Source: Rhodopirellula baltica
GTDB taxonomy: Bacteria > Planctomycetota > Planctomycetia > Pirellulales > Pirellulaceae
DNA length: 64,000 nucleotides
Reading direction: 5' to 3'
NCBI GenBank assembly: GCA_002901265.1
Contig: PPHI01000042.1
Span: forward strand, 124,001 to 188,000
The notes under the pieces are model-generated. The model was not told the DNA's origin. It worked only from the letters and a program-made list of their open reading frames with translations, and searched no databases. Below are positions 30,552 to 38,563 of this stretch, piece after piece; the first letter of the stretch is position 1, and each line of letters opens with the position of its first letter. The position numbers were made by a program, and so were the translations under genes.

Positions 30552-31516
30552 GCACTTGGTGATCGTACGAGTTGCCGATTGGGTTTCCGTGACGGGAACT
30601 TGAACGGTGTACTCTTTTTCAACTTCCTCGGTGTAAGGAACTTGAACGGTGTATTCACGCTCGATCGCTTCGGTGTAAGGAACGCTGACCGAGTATGGCT
30701 GCTCAACCGTTTCGGTGTAGGGACCTGAACGGTGTAAGTCTTCTGTTCGGTGTAAGGAACTTTGACGCTGTACGTTTGGGTCACGTGGTCGGTGTAAGGA
30801 ACACAGACCTGGTACTCAACTGTACGAGTCTTCCGCACCGGCACTTTGACCTGGTACTCTTTTTCGACTTGCTCGATGTAGGGGACGCACACGTTGTAGG
30901 TCTCAGTGCGGGTCTGCTTCACTGGAACCTGAACGGTGTACTCTTGCTCGACCTGTTCGGTGTAAGGAACGCAGACGGTGTACTGCTTCTTTTCCTTGTA
31001 AGGCACGCAAACGGTGTAGGTCTGCTCGACTTCGGTCGTTTGAGGCACGCACACCTTGTAGGTCTTTTCAACTTCTTCGGTGTAAGGAACACAAACTTGG
31101 TATTCCTCTTCGACTTCAGTCGTCACCGGAATGGTTACGGTGTAGGGGACTTCTTCGGTGTACGAAACCGGCACCATGACCTTGTACGATTCGGTGCGGG
31201 TACGGACTTCAGGAACGTTGACCGTGTAGGTCTCTTCGCGGGTTTCGACCTTGGCGACCTGTCGGGTGACGGTGCGCATGCGGGTTCGTGTTTCGCATTC
31301 GTAGCTGGTCACCGGCACTTGGCGTGTTTCGGTGACCCATTGGTTTTTCATCACCGTGCGTTCTTCATACGACACGGTCGGTGCACAATCGGCGGCGGTG
31401 ACACACGCCGCGCCGGCTGCACAGCCACTGCAGTCGCCGCAACCGGCGAACAGATTGGCAGCGAGGAACAGCGCGGAACACACGCCCGCGATGCCTCGGA
31501 CAAGACTCTTCAACAT
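30542..31516 (-). CDS. YTV-type cell-wall protein, N-terminal part with signal peptide
   Basis: A 324-residue frame from ATG 31516 with GGAGG eight bases upstream and a signal peptide (GVCSALFLAANLFAG). Then come a Cys-rich stretch (CGDCSGCAAGAAC) and about 15 YTV units such as EYTVQVPVKQT and TYTVCVPYTEQVEQ, the Tyr-Thr-Val repeats of planctomycete YTV proteins. Such proteins have been reported as cell-wall components in Rhodopirellula baltica. From 30722 the frame is wrong (PTPKRLSSHTRSA...), while the -1 frame continues VPYTETVEQPYSVSVPYTE into the downstream part. Joined product about 717 residues. A one-base loss in the C run at 30720-30722 is the likely cause. Confidence 0.85.
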   Translation of the reverse strand: MLKSLVRGIAGVCSALFLAANLFAGCGDCSGCAAGAACVTAADCAPTVSYEERTVMKNQWVTETRQVPVTSYECETRTRMRTVTRQVAKVETREETYTVNVPEVRTRTESYKVMVPVSYTEEVPYTVTIPVTTEVEEEYQVCVPYTEEVEKTYKVCVPQTTEVEQTYTVCVPYKEKKQYTVCVPYTEQVEQEYTVQVPVKQTRTETYNVCVPYIEQVEKEYQVKVPVRKTRTVEYQVCVPYTDHVTQTYSVKVPYTEQKTYTVQVPTPKRLSSHTRSAFLTPKRSSVNTPFKFLTPRKLKKSTPFKFPSRKPNRQLVRSPSACQ

Positions 31517-31624
31517 TCAGTGATTCCTCCAGGTAGTTTCACAGCCCGCAAGCTTATGTTCGTCAATGGAAAATTTCGAGAAAATGCAACGGCTGCGTAG
31601 ACTGGGCTATGCCCTTGTCCCTTG

Positions 31625-31652
31625 AATGTAGACCTGCCCTAAACACTGTCAA
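31625..31652 (-). promoter_or_regulatory. Candidate sigma70-type promoter of the YTV gene
   Basis: On the minus strand TTGACA (31647-31652) is followed after 16 bp by TACATT (31625-31630), about 110 bp before the ATG at 31516. The -35 is a consensus match and the -10 has four of six. Assigned from pattern only. Confidence 0.5.
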
Positions 31653-32070
31653 CAATCCGCTCGAACCAGTTTCCTCAAATTAGCAATTTTGCCTAAACAG
31701 CACGCTCGCCGTATTCAAACGGTGCGCCAGGCGTGCCGGCAAAGCACGCGTTTTTCTTAAATCAAACCCGTGCATTCGTTCAGGTAATTTGAAAAACAAG
31801 CTCAGCAACGGGTATTTGCACGCCACTGACGAAATCGCGCCGCGTAACTTTTTTAGCGGCGATCGAACTGGCGGCACGTTTCATGCAGAAAGTCCCGACA
31901 GCCGGGGGACCAGAGTCCGATTCCAAACGCACCAACGCGGTCGATCGGCAGACAGCCTGATCGGAATTGGATGAACCGACGTCCGTTTCTCGCCCCAGAA
32001 CGACGAATGATTTATCTGAGAGCTAAGAACATGCAGCCACGACATCGCGGGAAGGGCTCGGAAACGTTCG

Positions 32071-32104
32071 GCAGTGCGTTTTGTAGCGAACTAAAACGCA
32101 CTGC
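32071..32104. repeat. Perfect 12-bp inverted repeat
   Basis: gcagtgcgtttt (32071-32082) pairs with aaaacgcactgc (32093-32104) across a 10-bp loop. No gene ends close by on either strand, so termination of an unrecognised transcript, an operator or a dispersed palindromic repeat are all possible. Confidence 0.8.
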
Positions 32105-32431
32105 TACAGTGAATTTACCCAGGGGTCTCTTGGTCTCGAATAAGTTTTCTGGTGGAGGAAAGCTTTTTTCGATCCGATGGAGATCCTGTTAGCGGCAGAT
32201 GAATGGACGCAAACGGGGCCTAACTGCAAACTGTTCCGCTATGATTACTCCTGGACAAATTCGGTCCCGAGTAAAGGTGTATCCGAAACGGTTTTCTCTT
32301 ATCATTCATGGTGAGCGGTTGCCGATGAACACCCGTGGATGAAAGTTCCAATCATTGGTCATACCGAGCAGGCGGGCTCGAGAGAATCCCTCCGCTCCAT
32401 TCGTTGTGTCGCGTGGTCAGAGGCGTCTTCA

Positions 32432-34267
32432 ATGACACAATCGACTTCCTCCTTCGATGCTGCTAATCAAGTCAGCCAAGGAGATCAGTCTGCACCTTCG
32501 GAGCCTGGAACCGGTCAAAAACGGTTGATTTGCGTCGGCAATCTCGGCAGTCTGCCCGAAGACTACTCGTCTGACGATGTCCTGGTGCTGGATTCATCGG
32601 CAACGGTGCTTGACCAACTCTCCGATCAAAAGATCGAAGGTGTTTGGATCGCACGCGACTTGCTGCCCGAACTGGGCGAACTTCGCGGTCTTTGTCAAAG
32701 CGGACTCATGCTCCGCGACTTCCCCGAAGGCGCCGCACTGCTGGATCAAAAGAACCGCGTGCTTTGGGCGAACCGCCGACTCCGACGCTGGTTCGACAAA
32801 CTGGACATCGATCCGGTTGGCGACACGATCTACGAGATGATGGGCAACCCAGAAATTTTGGGTTCGGACCTTTGCCCCTTCCACACCGCATTCACCACTG
32901 GCGAAGAAAGCAGCGGCACCTTCCAAACGGAAAGCAGCCGTTACTACCAAGTTCGCGCCGCTCCGGTTGGTGACCACTCGCCGGCAACACAACTCGTCAT
33001 TACCGTCGGCGACATCACCGAAGAAATTCTGCAGCAACAAAAGCTGGCCGCGATTCACCGCGCCGGCCGTGAGCTTGCCGACCTTCGCCCCAGCGAAATT
33101 TTCCAAATGGGTGTCGATGAACGCATCGACTTGCTCAAGGACAATATTCGCCACTACCTACAAGATCTGCTGAACTTCGACGTGATCGAAATCCGCTTGC
33201 TCGAACAAGCAACCGGGTACCTGCTGCCTTTGTTGAGCGTGGGAATTGATCAAGAGGCCGCTGATCGCCAGCTTTACGCCCATCCACACGGTAATGGGAT
33301 CACCGGGTACGCCGCTTCCAGCGGAACTAGCTACCTGTGTTACGACGTGATCAACGATCCGCTGTTCATCCCTGGCGTCGCTAACTCACGTAGCTCGCTG
33401 ACCGTGCCACTGATTTTGAACGATCAGGTCCTCGGTACGATCAATGTCGAAAGCCCGCAGGTCGCCGCCTTCACCGAAAGCGATCTGCAGTTCCTGGAAA
33501 TCTTCGCCCGCGATATCAGCTACGCGCTCAACACCCTGGAATTGCTGGTCGCCCAAAAGGCAGACACGGCCCAGCAAAGCTGCAACGCGATCCACAGTGC
33601 GGTCGCGATGCCGGTCGACGAAATCCTGAACGACGCCGTCAATGTCATGGAAGACTACATCGGGCACTCGCCTGAAATGGTCGACCGCATCCGACGGATC
33701 CTAAAGAACGCCCGCGACATCAAGCAAACAATCCAGCAGATCGGCCAACGCATGACACCGCTGGAAGCTGTGCCACCGGGAATCTCCTCCGTTGAACACG
33801 CCCTACTTCGCGACAAACGCGTCCTCGTCGTCGACGAAGACGCCACCGTCCGCGAGGACGCCCACCGATTGCTCGAACGCTACGGCTGCATCGTCGAAAC
33901 CGCTCGCGGTGCCGTCCAAGCAGTCCCCATGGTTCGTGACGCCAGCGAAGAAAATAAATACGACGTCATCATCAGCGACATTAAGCTGCCCGAATACAGC
34001 GGATTCCAGCTGATGATGCGGCTGAAGGAACTGATCGATCCGGTCCCGATGATCCTGATGACCGGCTTCGGCTATGACCCGGGACACTCGATTGTCAACG
34101 CATTGCAAAACGGCTTGCACCCCAAGGCTCGACTTTACAAACCGTTCCGCCTGGACCAATTGATCGACGTCGTCAAAACAGTCTTGGAAGCTTACGCGGC
34201 GGCAGATGACGCCGACGCAACCGAGAACAACAACTCGGACCAAACCGAAAGCTTCTCGCCTAAATAA
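32432..34267 (+). CDS. PAS-GAF-receiver domain regulatory protein without kinase domain
   Basis: A 611-residue protein from ATG 32432, with AGAGG eight bases upstream; an ATG at 32339 has no such site. Domain order: an N-terminal 100 residues of unclear type; a PAS-like domain near 115-205 (GAALLDQKNRVLWANRRLRRWFD); a GAF domain near 225-375 (GNGITGYAASSG, NSRSSLTVPLILNDQVLGTINVES); a helical linker near 390-470; and a receiver near 470-590 (VLVVDEDATVRED, ISDIKLPEYSGFQL with the acceptor Asp, MTGFG, YKPF). No HATPase or His-kinase dimerisation motif is visible, so it must take phosphate from elsewhere or signal by conformation. Alone on its strand. Confidence 0.85.
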   Translation: MTQSTSSFDAANQVSQGDQSAPSEPGTGQKRLICVGNLGSLPEDYSSDDVLVLDSSATVLDQLSDQKIEGVWIARDLLPELGELRGLCQSGLMLRDFPEGAALLDQKNRVLWANRRLRRWFDKLDIDPVGDTIYEMMGNPEILGSDLCPFHTAFTTGEESSGTFQTESSRYYQVRAAPVGDHSPATQLVITVGDITEEILQQQKLAAIHRAGRELADLRPSEIFQMGVDERIDLLKDNIRHYLQDLLNFDVIEIRLLEQATGYLLPLLSVGIDQEAADRQLYAHPHGNGITGYAASSGTSYLCYDVINDPLFIPGVANSRSSLTVPLILNDQVLGTINVESPQVAAFTESDLQFLEIFARDISYALNTLELLVAQKADTAQQSCNAIHSAVAMPVDEILNDAVNVMEDYIGHSPEMVDRIRRILKNARDIKQTIQQIGQRMTPLEAVPPGISSVEHALLRDKRVLVVDEDATVREDAHRLLERYGCIVETARGAVQAVPMVRDASEENKYDVIISDIKLPEYSGFQLMMRLKELIDPVPMILMTGFGYDPGHSIVNALQNGLHPKARLYKPFRLDQLIDVVKTVLEAYAAADDADATENNNSDQTESFSPK

Positions 34268-34288
34268 GCGACGCTGCCGTCGCTTATT
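34263..34288. terminator. Bidirectional hairpin overlapping both stop codons
   Basis: aataagcgacg (34263-34273) and cgtcgcttatt (34278-34288) are perfectly complementary with a ctgc loop. The hairpin includes the TAA of the regulatory gene and the TAA of the convergent TPR lipoprotein gene, so one element can serve both transcripts. Confidence 0.7.
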
Positions 34289-35330
34289 CGACTGGCCGCG
34301 TCACGGACCAACCCTCTGGCGGATCTGCGAGATCAAACGCCTCGTGGTAGTCCCGCTGCGCCTGCTCCACCCAAACCGCGGCGCGCTGGTGGCGCTTCGT
34401 GGGTCCAAACACAACCGATCGGCTGGCCCAGTGACGCGCCTGCGAGAAATCCTGCTTCGCTGACTTTGCCAACGCCAAGTTGTGCATCGCGGCGGACGAG
34501 AACGGATTCCACTTCAACGCACGCTGCCATTGGGTTTCTGCATCAGCCCAGCGCCCGGATTTGGCATAAAAGTTTCCAGCCACCGTGTGCCAGCTCCCCG
34601 GCAGGGGCAACGGGTTATCGAGCCGCACCTTGTCGCGCTGAACGGTCGGCGACAGCAACGCAAACGTCTCGCGCACCATCGCTGTTTCTAATGCAGCGTG
34701 CTTGTCGTTCAGCCACGCCAAGTCGGGATACTTCTTCAACGCGTCAGCAAGATTGATCGTCAGCGGCGTGCCGTACTGCGCTTGCTGGTGCTCGGATTGC
34801 TGGCGGTCATCGCCCGGCGATAAGTCGCGATCAGAATTGACCGGCGTCAAACACCAGGAAACCACCAACCGTTGATCACGGTCGGCCAACCACGGTGCGG
34901 TCTGATCTACCAAGACCTCACCACGCAGCAGATAGTTCACATCACCTCGTTTTGCCAGCGGCAGCAGAGAGACATCGCTCGCAACGCTTTCCTGGTGTGA
35001 AACCAATGCGATCGGGTTGGTTTCGCTATCGGAAGATTGTTGCCGCAGTCGGTTAACATCGATAATTGCTAGTTTACGACCTTCGTCACGAGGTGCGGTA
35101 TCCAGCAACCGTTGCCGAAGCGATGCGGCGAGCTCAGCGGGGCCCTCAATTTCAGACAGCACAACGGTCTGATCCACTGCGGCATGCAATCCCGGCGGCA
35201 CCCAGCGATGCACAGGCGCTGTCACGCGACATCCAGATCCGACCACAAGGCACAGCCCGAACGTGAAACACAGCAGACCCTGCAGCAGATAGCGATTCAA
35301 TTTGCCGATCATGCGTTTGCGATAAGACAT
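34284..35330 (-). CDS. Lipoprotein with C-terminal TPR repeats
   Basis: A 348-residue protein from ATG 35330; the frame is also open to a TTG at 35354 that overlaps the lepB stop. The signal region YLLQGLLCFTFGLCLVVGSGC ends in a lipobox (VGSGC). The N-terminal half has no recognised family (VDQTVVLSEIEGPAELAASL, LLPLAKRGDVNYLLRGEVLV). The C-terminal part carries TPR-like units (AGNFYAKSGRWADAETQWQRALKWNP, AAMHNLALAKSAKQDFSQARHWA). It is probably an envelope scaffold protein. Tight coupling to the signal peptidase gene suggests co-expression but not necessarily shared function. Confidence 0.8.
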   Translation of the reverse strand: MSYRKRMIGKLNRYLLQGLLCFTFGLCLVVGSGCRVTAPVHRWVPPGLHAAVDQTVVLSEIEGPAELAASLRQRLLDTAPRDEGRKLAIIDVNRLRQQSSDSETNPIALVSHQESVASDVSLLPLAKRGDVNYLLRGEVLVDQTAPWLADRDQRLVVSWCLTPVNSDRDLSPGDDRQQSEHQQAQYGTPLTINLADALKKYPDLAWLNDKHAALETAMVRETFALLSPTVQRDKVRLDNPLPLPGSWHTVAGNFYAKSGRWADAETQWQRALKWNPFSSAAMHNLALAKSAKQDFSQARHWASRSVVFGPTKRHQRAAVWVEQAQRDYHEAFDLADPPEGWSVTRPVE

Positions 35331-35350
35331 CGCAAACACGGCGGTCAAGA

Positions 35351-36481
35351 TCAATCTTCCAACGCTTCAATCCCTGGTGACCGGACAGCACTGACTTGCC
35401 CAAAAATCGCTGCCTCGGGGACTGAGCCAACTTCGCGACTGTCGATCGAAACAGGAACATTGTCGCCAACGACAAAAACCTGTCCTTCTTCGACTTCTAG
35501 CGGGTAGTTCGCACGTCGACGAGGAATGTCATCGCGGTACTCGATTTCACGCCACAACTCGAACCGGTGGGGCCATCGCGATTCTACGTCGACCGCGTCA
35601 TTGCTCGGTGGCAACTCCACCGCGACGGGATGCGCGGCATCAAGCGTTGGCAGGCTGCCATCACTCGACGCAGCGAGCGATCCGAACCGCGACAACGCTC
35701 GGCGATTAAACACCTCAGTGAATCGCAAGTGCTGATCGACGAAGAAAACAACGCGACTGTCATGATCAACTTGATTGACGACCAACAACAAGCGATCGAC
35801 TGGATTCAGTCCCCGGCGGACCTCGGTATTCCCCGGATAGTCGTCCAGCACTGGCGATTCGGCCCCATCGCGGTACGGGTTGCGTGTGGTCAGCACCAAC
35901 CAACGGCCGTCGTCAGTAACATGCCAATCATCCGGCGAAGTCGCCACACGGACGTTACCTGGCGGAATGGCAAGCTCGACTTGACGCTCGGCAAACCAAT
36001 CTTCCAAACGTCGTCCGTTGACCAACAACCGACCGCGATCAAGCGACACCTGATCTCCCGCCAACGCGGCCACACGCTTGACATGGTCTGCCCCGTTGAA
36101 ACGAGTTGCGACCACATCACCGATTTTCAACTGGCCAGTCGGATGATCGAGCTGACACAGATCACCGTCCCGCAATGTCGGCATCATGGAATGCCCACGC
36201 ACGACAAAAGTTGTCGGACGAATGGGGGGCCGCGAAGCAGCAGACAGTGAACCGGGGGGCTGCGAACCGGCGTGAAACCCCAGCCGTGAAACTGCGATCA
36301 CGAGTCCCACAAAACCGGCAATACACAGCAAAATTGAACGGTTCGACAACTTCACACGACAGGGAAAGAGGGGCAAACAATCCGCCTTGGTGGGGCGGAA
36401 CTGCGGCGACAATCGCCGGGGTGCGCGATTCGGCTGACGCTCGATCGCACCTCTCGTTATACTCTCAACCGACGTACACAT
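35351..36481 (-). CDS. lepB: Signal peptidase I (S26 family)
   Basis: A 376-residue protein from ATG 36481; the frame is open further to 36592, but that extension lies opposite the fabH start region. One transmembrane helix spans about 49-65. The catalytic serine is S98 in RGHSMMPTL and the catalytic lysine K135 in DHVKRVAALAGD. The late conserved box is VFVVGDNVPVSIDSREVGSVP (about 335-355). Between them lie about 200 residues, longer than in most signal peptidases, and rich in Asp/Arg. It removes signal peptides from exported proteins. Divergent from fabH; coupled to the downstream lipoprotein gene. Confidence 0.88.
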   Translation of the reverse strand: MCTSVESITRGAIERQPNRAPRRLSPQFRPTKADCLPLFPCRVKLSNRSILLCIAGFVGLVIAVSRLGFHAGSQPPGSLSAASRPPIRPTTFVVRGHSMMPTLRDGDLCQLDHPTGQLKIGDVVATRFNGADHVKRVAALAGDQVSLDRGRLLVNGRRLEDWFAERQVELAIPPGNVRVATSPDDWHVTDDGRWLVLTTRNPYRDGAESPVLDDYPGNTEVRRGLNPVDRLLLVVNQVDHDSRVVFFVDQHLRFTEVFNRRALSRFGSLAASSDGSLPTLDAAHPVAVELPPSNDAVDVESRWPHRFELWREIEYRDDIPRRRANYPLEVEEGQVFVVGDNVPVSIDSREVGSVPEAAIFGQVSAVRSPGIEALED

Positions 36482-36565
36482 CGGACTTTTCCCAAGGTCG
36501 CGGTTCGAGCCCAATACTTGTCGGCTCGCCGTCGCCCCGTTCAACACGGATTTGCAAACTGCCTG

Positions 36566-37699
36566 ATGCGAGACCAATCCACAGTCCTTCAAGAAACCCC
36601 GCCTGCTGCGGAAATGAAATCAGAGAACGAGATTGACTGCCGATCGCAAGAGACGCCATCGACAGAAGCCAAAGCAGCACGCGGCCGCATGGGCAGCGTC
36701 CCCGGAGTTCGAATCCTCGGATCCGGCGCGTTTGTGCCTGACAACGTGATCACCAACGAGGACCTGGCCGAATTGGGTTGCGACAGCGAATGGATCGTCC
36801 GCCGCACTGGCATCCTACAACGCCGACACGCGACGCCCGACCAAGCCACCAGCGATCTGTGTTACGAAGCCGCGGTTCGGTGCTTAGATGACGCCGGCGT
36901 TTCGATCGAAGAGATCGACTTGATCCTGGTCGCCACGATCACCCCGGATCACTTCACCCCGTCCACCGCTTGCCACTTGCAACGACGTCTTGGTGCGTTT
37001 GCCCCAGCAATGGATGTTGGCGCCGCGTGTGCTGGTTTCATGTACGCGTTCACGACGGCAGCACAATTTGTTGCCAACGGAAACGCCAAACGCGTTTTGG
37101 TCGTGGGCGCCGATTTGATGAGTCGCCTGATCGACCCGAACGACAAAAAAACCTACCCGCTTTTCGGCGACGGTGCCGGTGCGGTGATCGTCGGCCCTGA
37201 CGACACCGAAGGTTCCGATGGCGATGCGGCAGGCCCGTCTGGCATCTTGTCCTATCAACTGGGCAGCGAAGGCTGCGGCGGCGAAATGCTATGCATCCCA
37301 GCCGGGGGTACACGCATGTCGCTGACCGACGAAGCCAAAGAGCAAGGTTTGCAATACTTGCAGATGGACGGCCGCAACGTTTTCAAATGGGCAGTCCGAG
37401 TCTTCGACGAGAGCGCCAAAGACGTTTTGAAAGATGCCGGGATCGGATCCGACGAGCTTTCTTTGGTCGTCCTCCACCAGGCCAATCAACGAATCATCGA
37501 CTCGGCCGTTTCCGATCTCGAAGTTACCCCGGACAAAGTCCTGGTCAACCTTGATCGCTACGGCAATACCTCCGGCGCGAGCATTCCGTTGGCACTTGAC
37601 GAAGCCTTCAAAGCTGGCCGCATCGAACGCGGAGATTACGTCTTGCTGTGCGGGTTCGGCAGTGGCTTGGCCTGGGGCACGGCACTGATCCGTTATTAG
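36566..37699 (+). CDS. fabH: 3-oxoacyl-ACP synthase III (KAS III)
   Basis: 377 residues from ATG 36566; ATGs at 36614 and 36689 are alternatives, and the last gives the usual length of about 336. The triad is present: Cys in VGAACAGFMYA, His in VVLHQANQRI, Asn in RYGNTSGASIP. FabH condenses acetyl-CoA with malonyl-ACP to start fatty acid synthesis. The N-terminal 55 residues before GVRILGSGAFVPDN are not part of the fold, so the start is uncertain. No other fab gene is adjacent. An insert GPDDTEGSDGDAAGP follows GDGAGAVIV, longer than in E. coli. Confidence 0.92.
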   Translation: MRDQSTVLQETPPAAEMKSENEIDCRSQETPSTEAKAARGRMGSVPGVRILGSGAFVPDNVITNEDLAELGCDSEWIVRRTGILQRRHATPDQATSDLCYEAAVRCLDDAGVSIEEIDLILVATITPDHFTPSTACHLQRRLGAFAPAMDVGAACAGFMYAFTTAAQFVANGNAKRVLVVGADLMSRLIDPNDKKTYPLFGDGAGAVIVGPDDTEGSDGDAAGPSGILSYQLGSEGCGGEMLCIPAGGTRMSLTDEAKEQGLQYLQMDGRNVFKWAVRVFDESAKDVLKDAGIGSDELSLVVLHQANQRIIDSAVSDLEVTPDKVLVNLDRYGNTSGASIPLALDEAFKAGRIERGDYVLLCGFGSGLAWGTALIRY

Positions 37700-37707
37700 C
37701 CCCTATC

Positions 37708-37734
37708 CGGTTTGGACTGCCTCGTTCCAAACCG
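37708..37734 (+). terminator. Terminator hairpin after fabH
   Basis: cggtttgga (37708-37716) and tccaaaccg (37726-37734) pair perfectly over a 9-bp loop, immediately downstream of the fabH stop. No long T tract follows. Confidence 0.55.
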
Positions 37735-37747
37735 CGAGTCTCATAAA

Positions 37748-37767
37748 AGTGGCCGCCTATGGCCACT
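37748..37767 (-). terminator. Terminator hairpin at the end of the enoyl-CoA hydratase gene
   Basis: agtggcc/ggccact (37748-37754 and 37761-37767) with a 6-bp loop overlaps the TAG stop. On the minus strand the stem is followed by TTTTATG, as in an intrinsic terminator. Confidence 0.6.
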
Positions 37768-38545
37768 CCGGTGGGCGTTTCTCGACAAATGCCTGAATCC
37801 CTTCGGCGGCCGAATCGGTCGTGCATAGCGCGGCAGCTGTTGCGGCTCCGCCGGCCAGATTGGTCAACAACGTTTCGCCGATCGCTTCATTTAAGATGCG
37901 CTTCGTCGCCTGCACCGATTCACGCGGCGACTGCCCACAGCGTTTTGCCAACGCATTGGCTTGCACCCACACTTGATCTGCGGCAATCACTTCGCCGCAC
38001 ATGCCTAAACGGTATGCTTCAGCAGCGTCGATCGCATCACCGGTCAACAACATCCGTGCTGCCGTCGCAGCTCCGAAGCGGAACTCAAGCAGCGGTGCGG
38101 TCAGCCCGCCGATTAAACCACGCTGTGCGGCGTTTGCAATCAACTGAGCCTGTTTGGAAAGCACCATCAAGTCGCATGAAAGTGCAAGTGCCAAGCCGGC
38201 ACCAATCGCATCGCCATCGACCGCCGCGATAATCGGCTTCGGGAAACGCAGCAACGTCTCGCAAAGCTCAGTCAACTGACGCCACGCGTCCATCCACTCG
38301 GGATGCGCGTCGATCGGTTCCATCGTCGCGATCTTGGCAAAGTCCTTGAGGTCAACACCGCTGCAAAAGTGATTGCCGCGACCGGTCAACACGACGGCCG
38401 ATACCTTCTTTTCTTGATGGATGTCTCCAAACGCTTCGATCAACTGATGAATCAAAGAAGCATTCAACGCGTTACATGCATCGGGTCGGTCTATCACGAT
38501 TGTGGCGACCGAGTCCATCACTTTGATATCGACTTGTTGGCTCAT
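37757..38545 (-). CDS. Enoyl-CoA hydratase/isomerase family protein
   Basis: A 262-residue crotonase-fold protein. The oxyanion-hole regions are visible: HFCSGVDLKDFA (near 59-70) and the GAGLALALSCDLMV helix with DGDAIGAG (near 110-122). The position of the second hydratase Glu shows TAPLLEFRFGA, compatible with a hydratase or isomerase. The substrate is unknown. It lies downstream of xylB on the same strand with 18 bp between them, so it is probably in the same transcript although the pathways differ. Confidence 0.88.
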   Translation of the reverse strand: MSQQVDIKVMDSVATIVIDRPDACNALNASLIHQLIEAFGDIHQEKKVSAVVLTGRGNHFCSGVDLKDFAKIATMEPIDAHPEWMDAWRQLTELCETLLRFPKPIIAAVDGDAIGAGLALALSCDLMVLSKQAQLIANAAQRGLIGGLTAPLLEFRFGAATAARMLLTGDAIDAAEAYRLGMCGEVIAADQVWVQANALAKRCGQSPRESVQATKRILNEAIGETLLTNLAGGAATAAALCTTDSAAEGIQAFVEKRPPEWP

Positions 38546-38563
38546 CGTCCTGATACAAAGGGG

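Larger units (their letters stand above)
31517..32431. other. 915-bp intergenic region between divergent genes
   Basis: It holds the YTV leader and promoter (31517-31652) and a hairpin at 32071-32104. The remainder shows short frames on both strands with no domain, start signal or codon bias. The region is AT-richer than its neighbours. It must also contain the promoter of the PAS-GAF-receiver gene. Confidence 0.5.

Noticed and set aside
29487-31600. Two long plus-strand frames opposite the YTV gene
   Set aside because: They mirror the repeat structure of the real gene (Phe/Leu/Gly/Asp-rich antisense) and have no signal or start context.
36701-36725. tRNA-like T-arm sequence (gttcgaatcc)
   Set aside because: It is inside fabH coding sequence (GVRILGSG) and no acceptor or anticodon stem could be placed.
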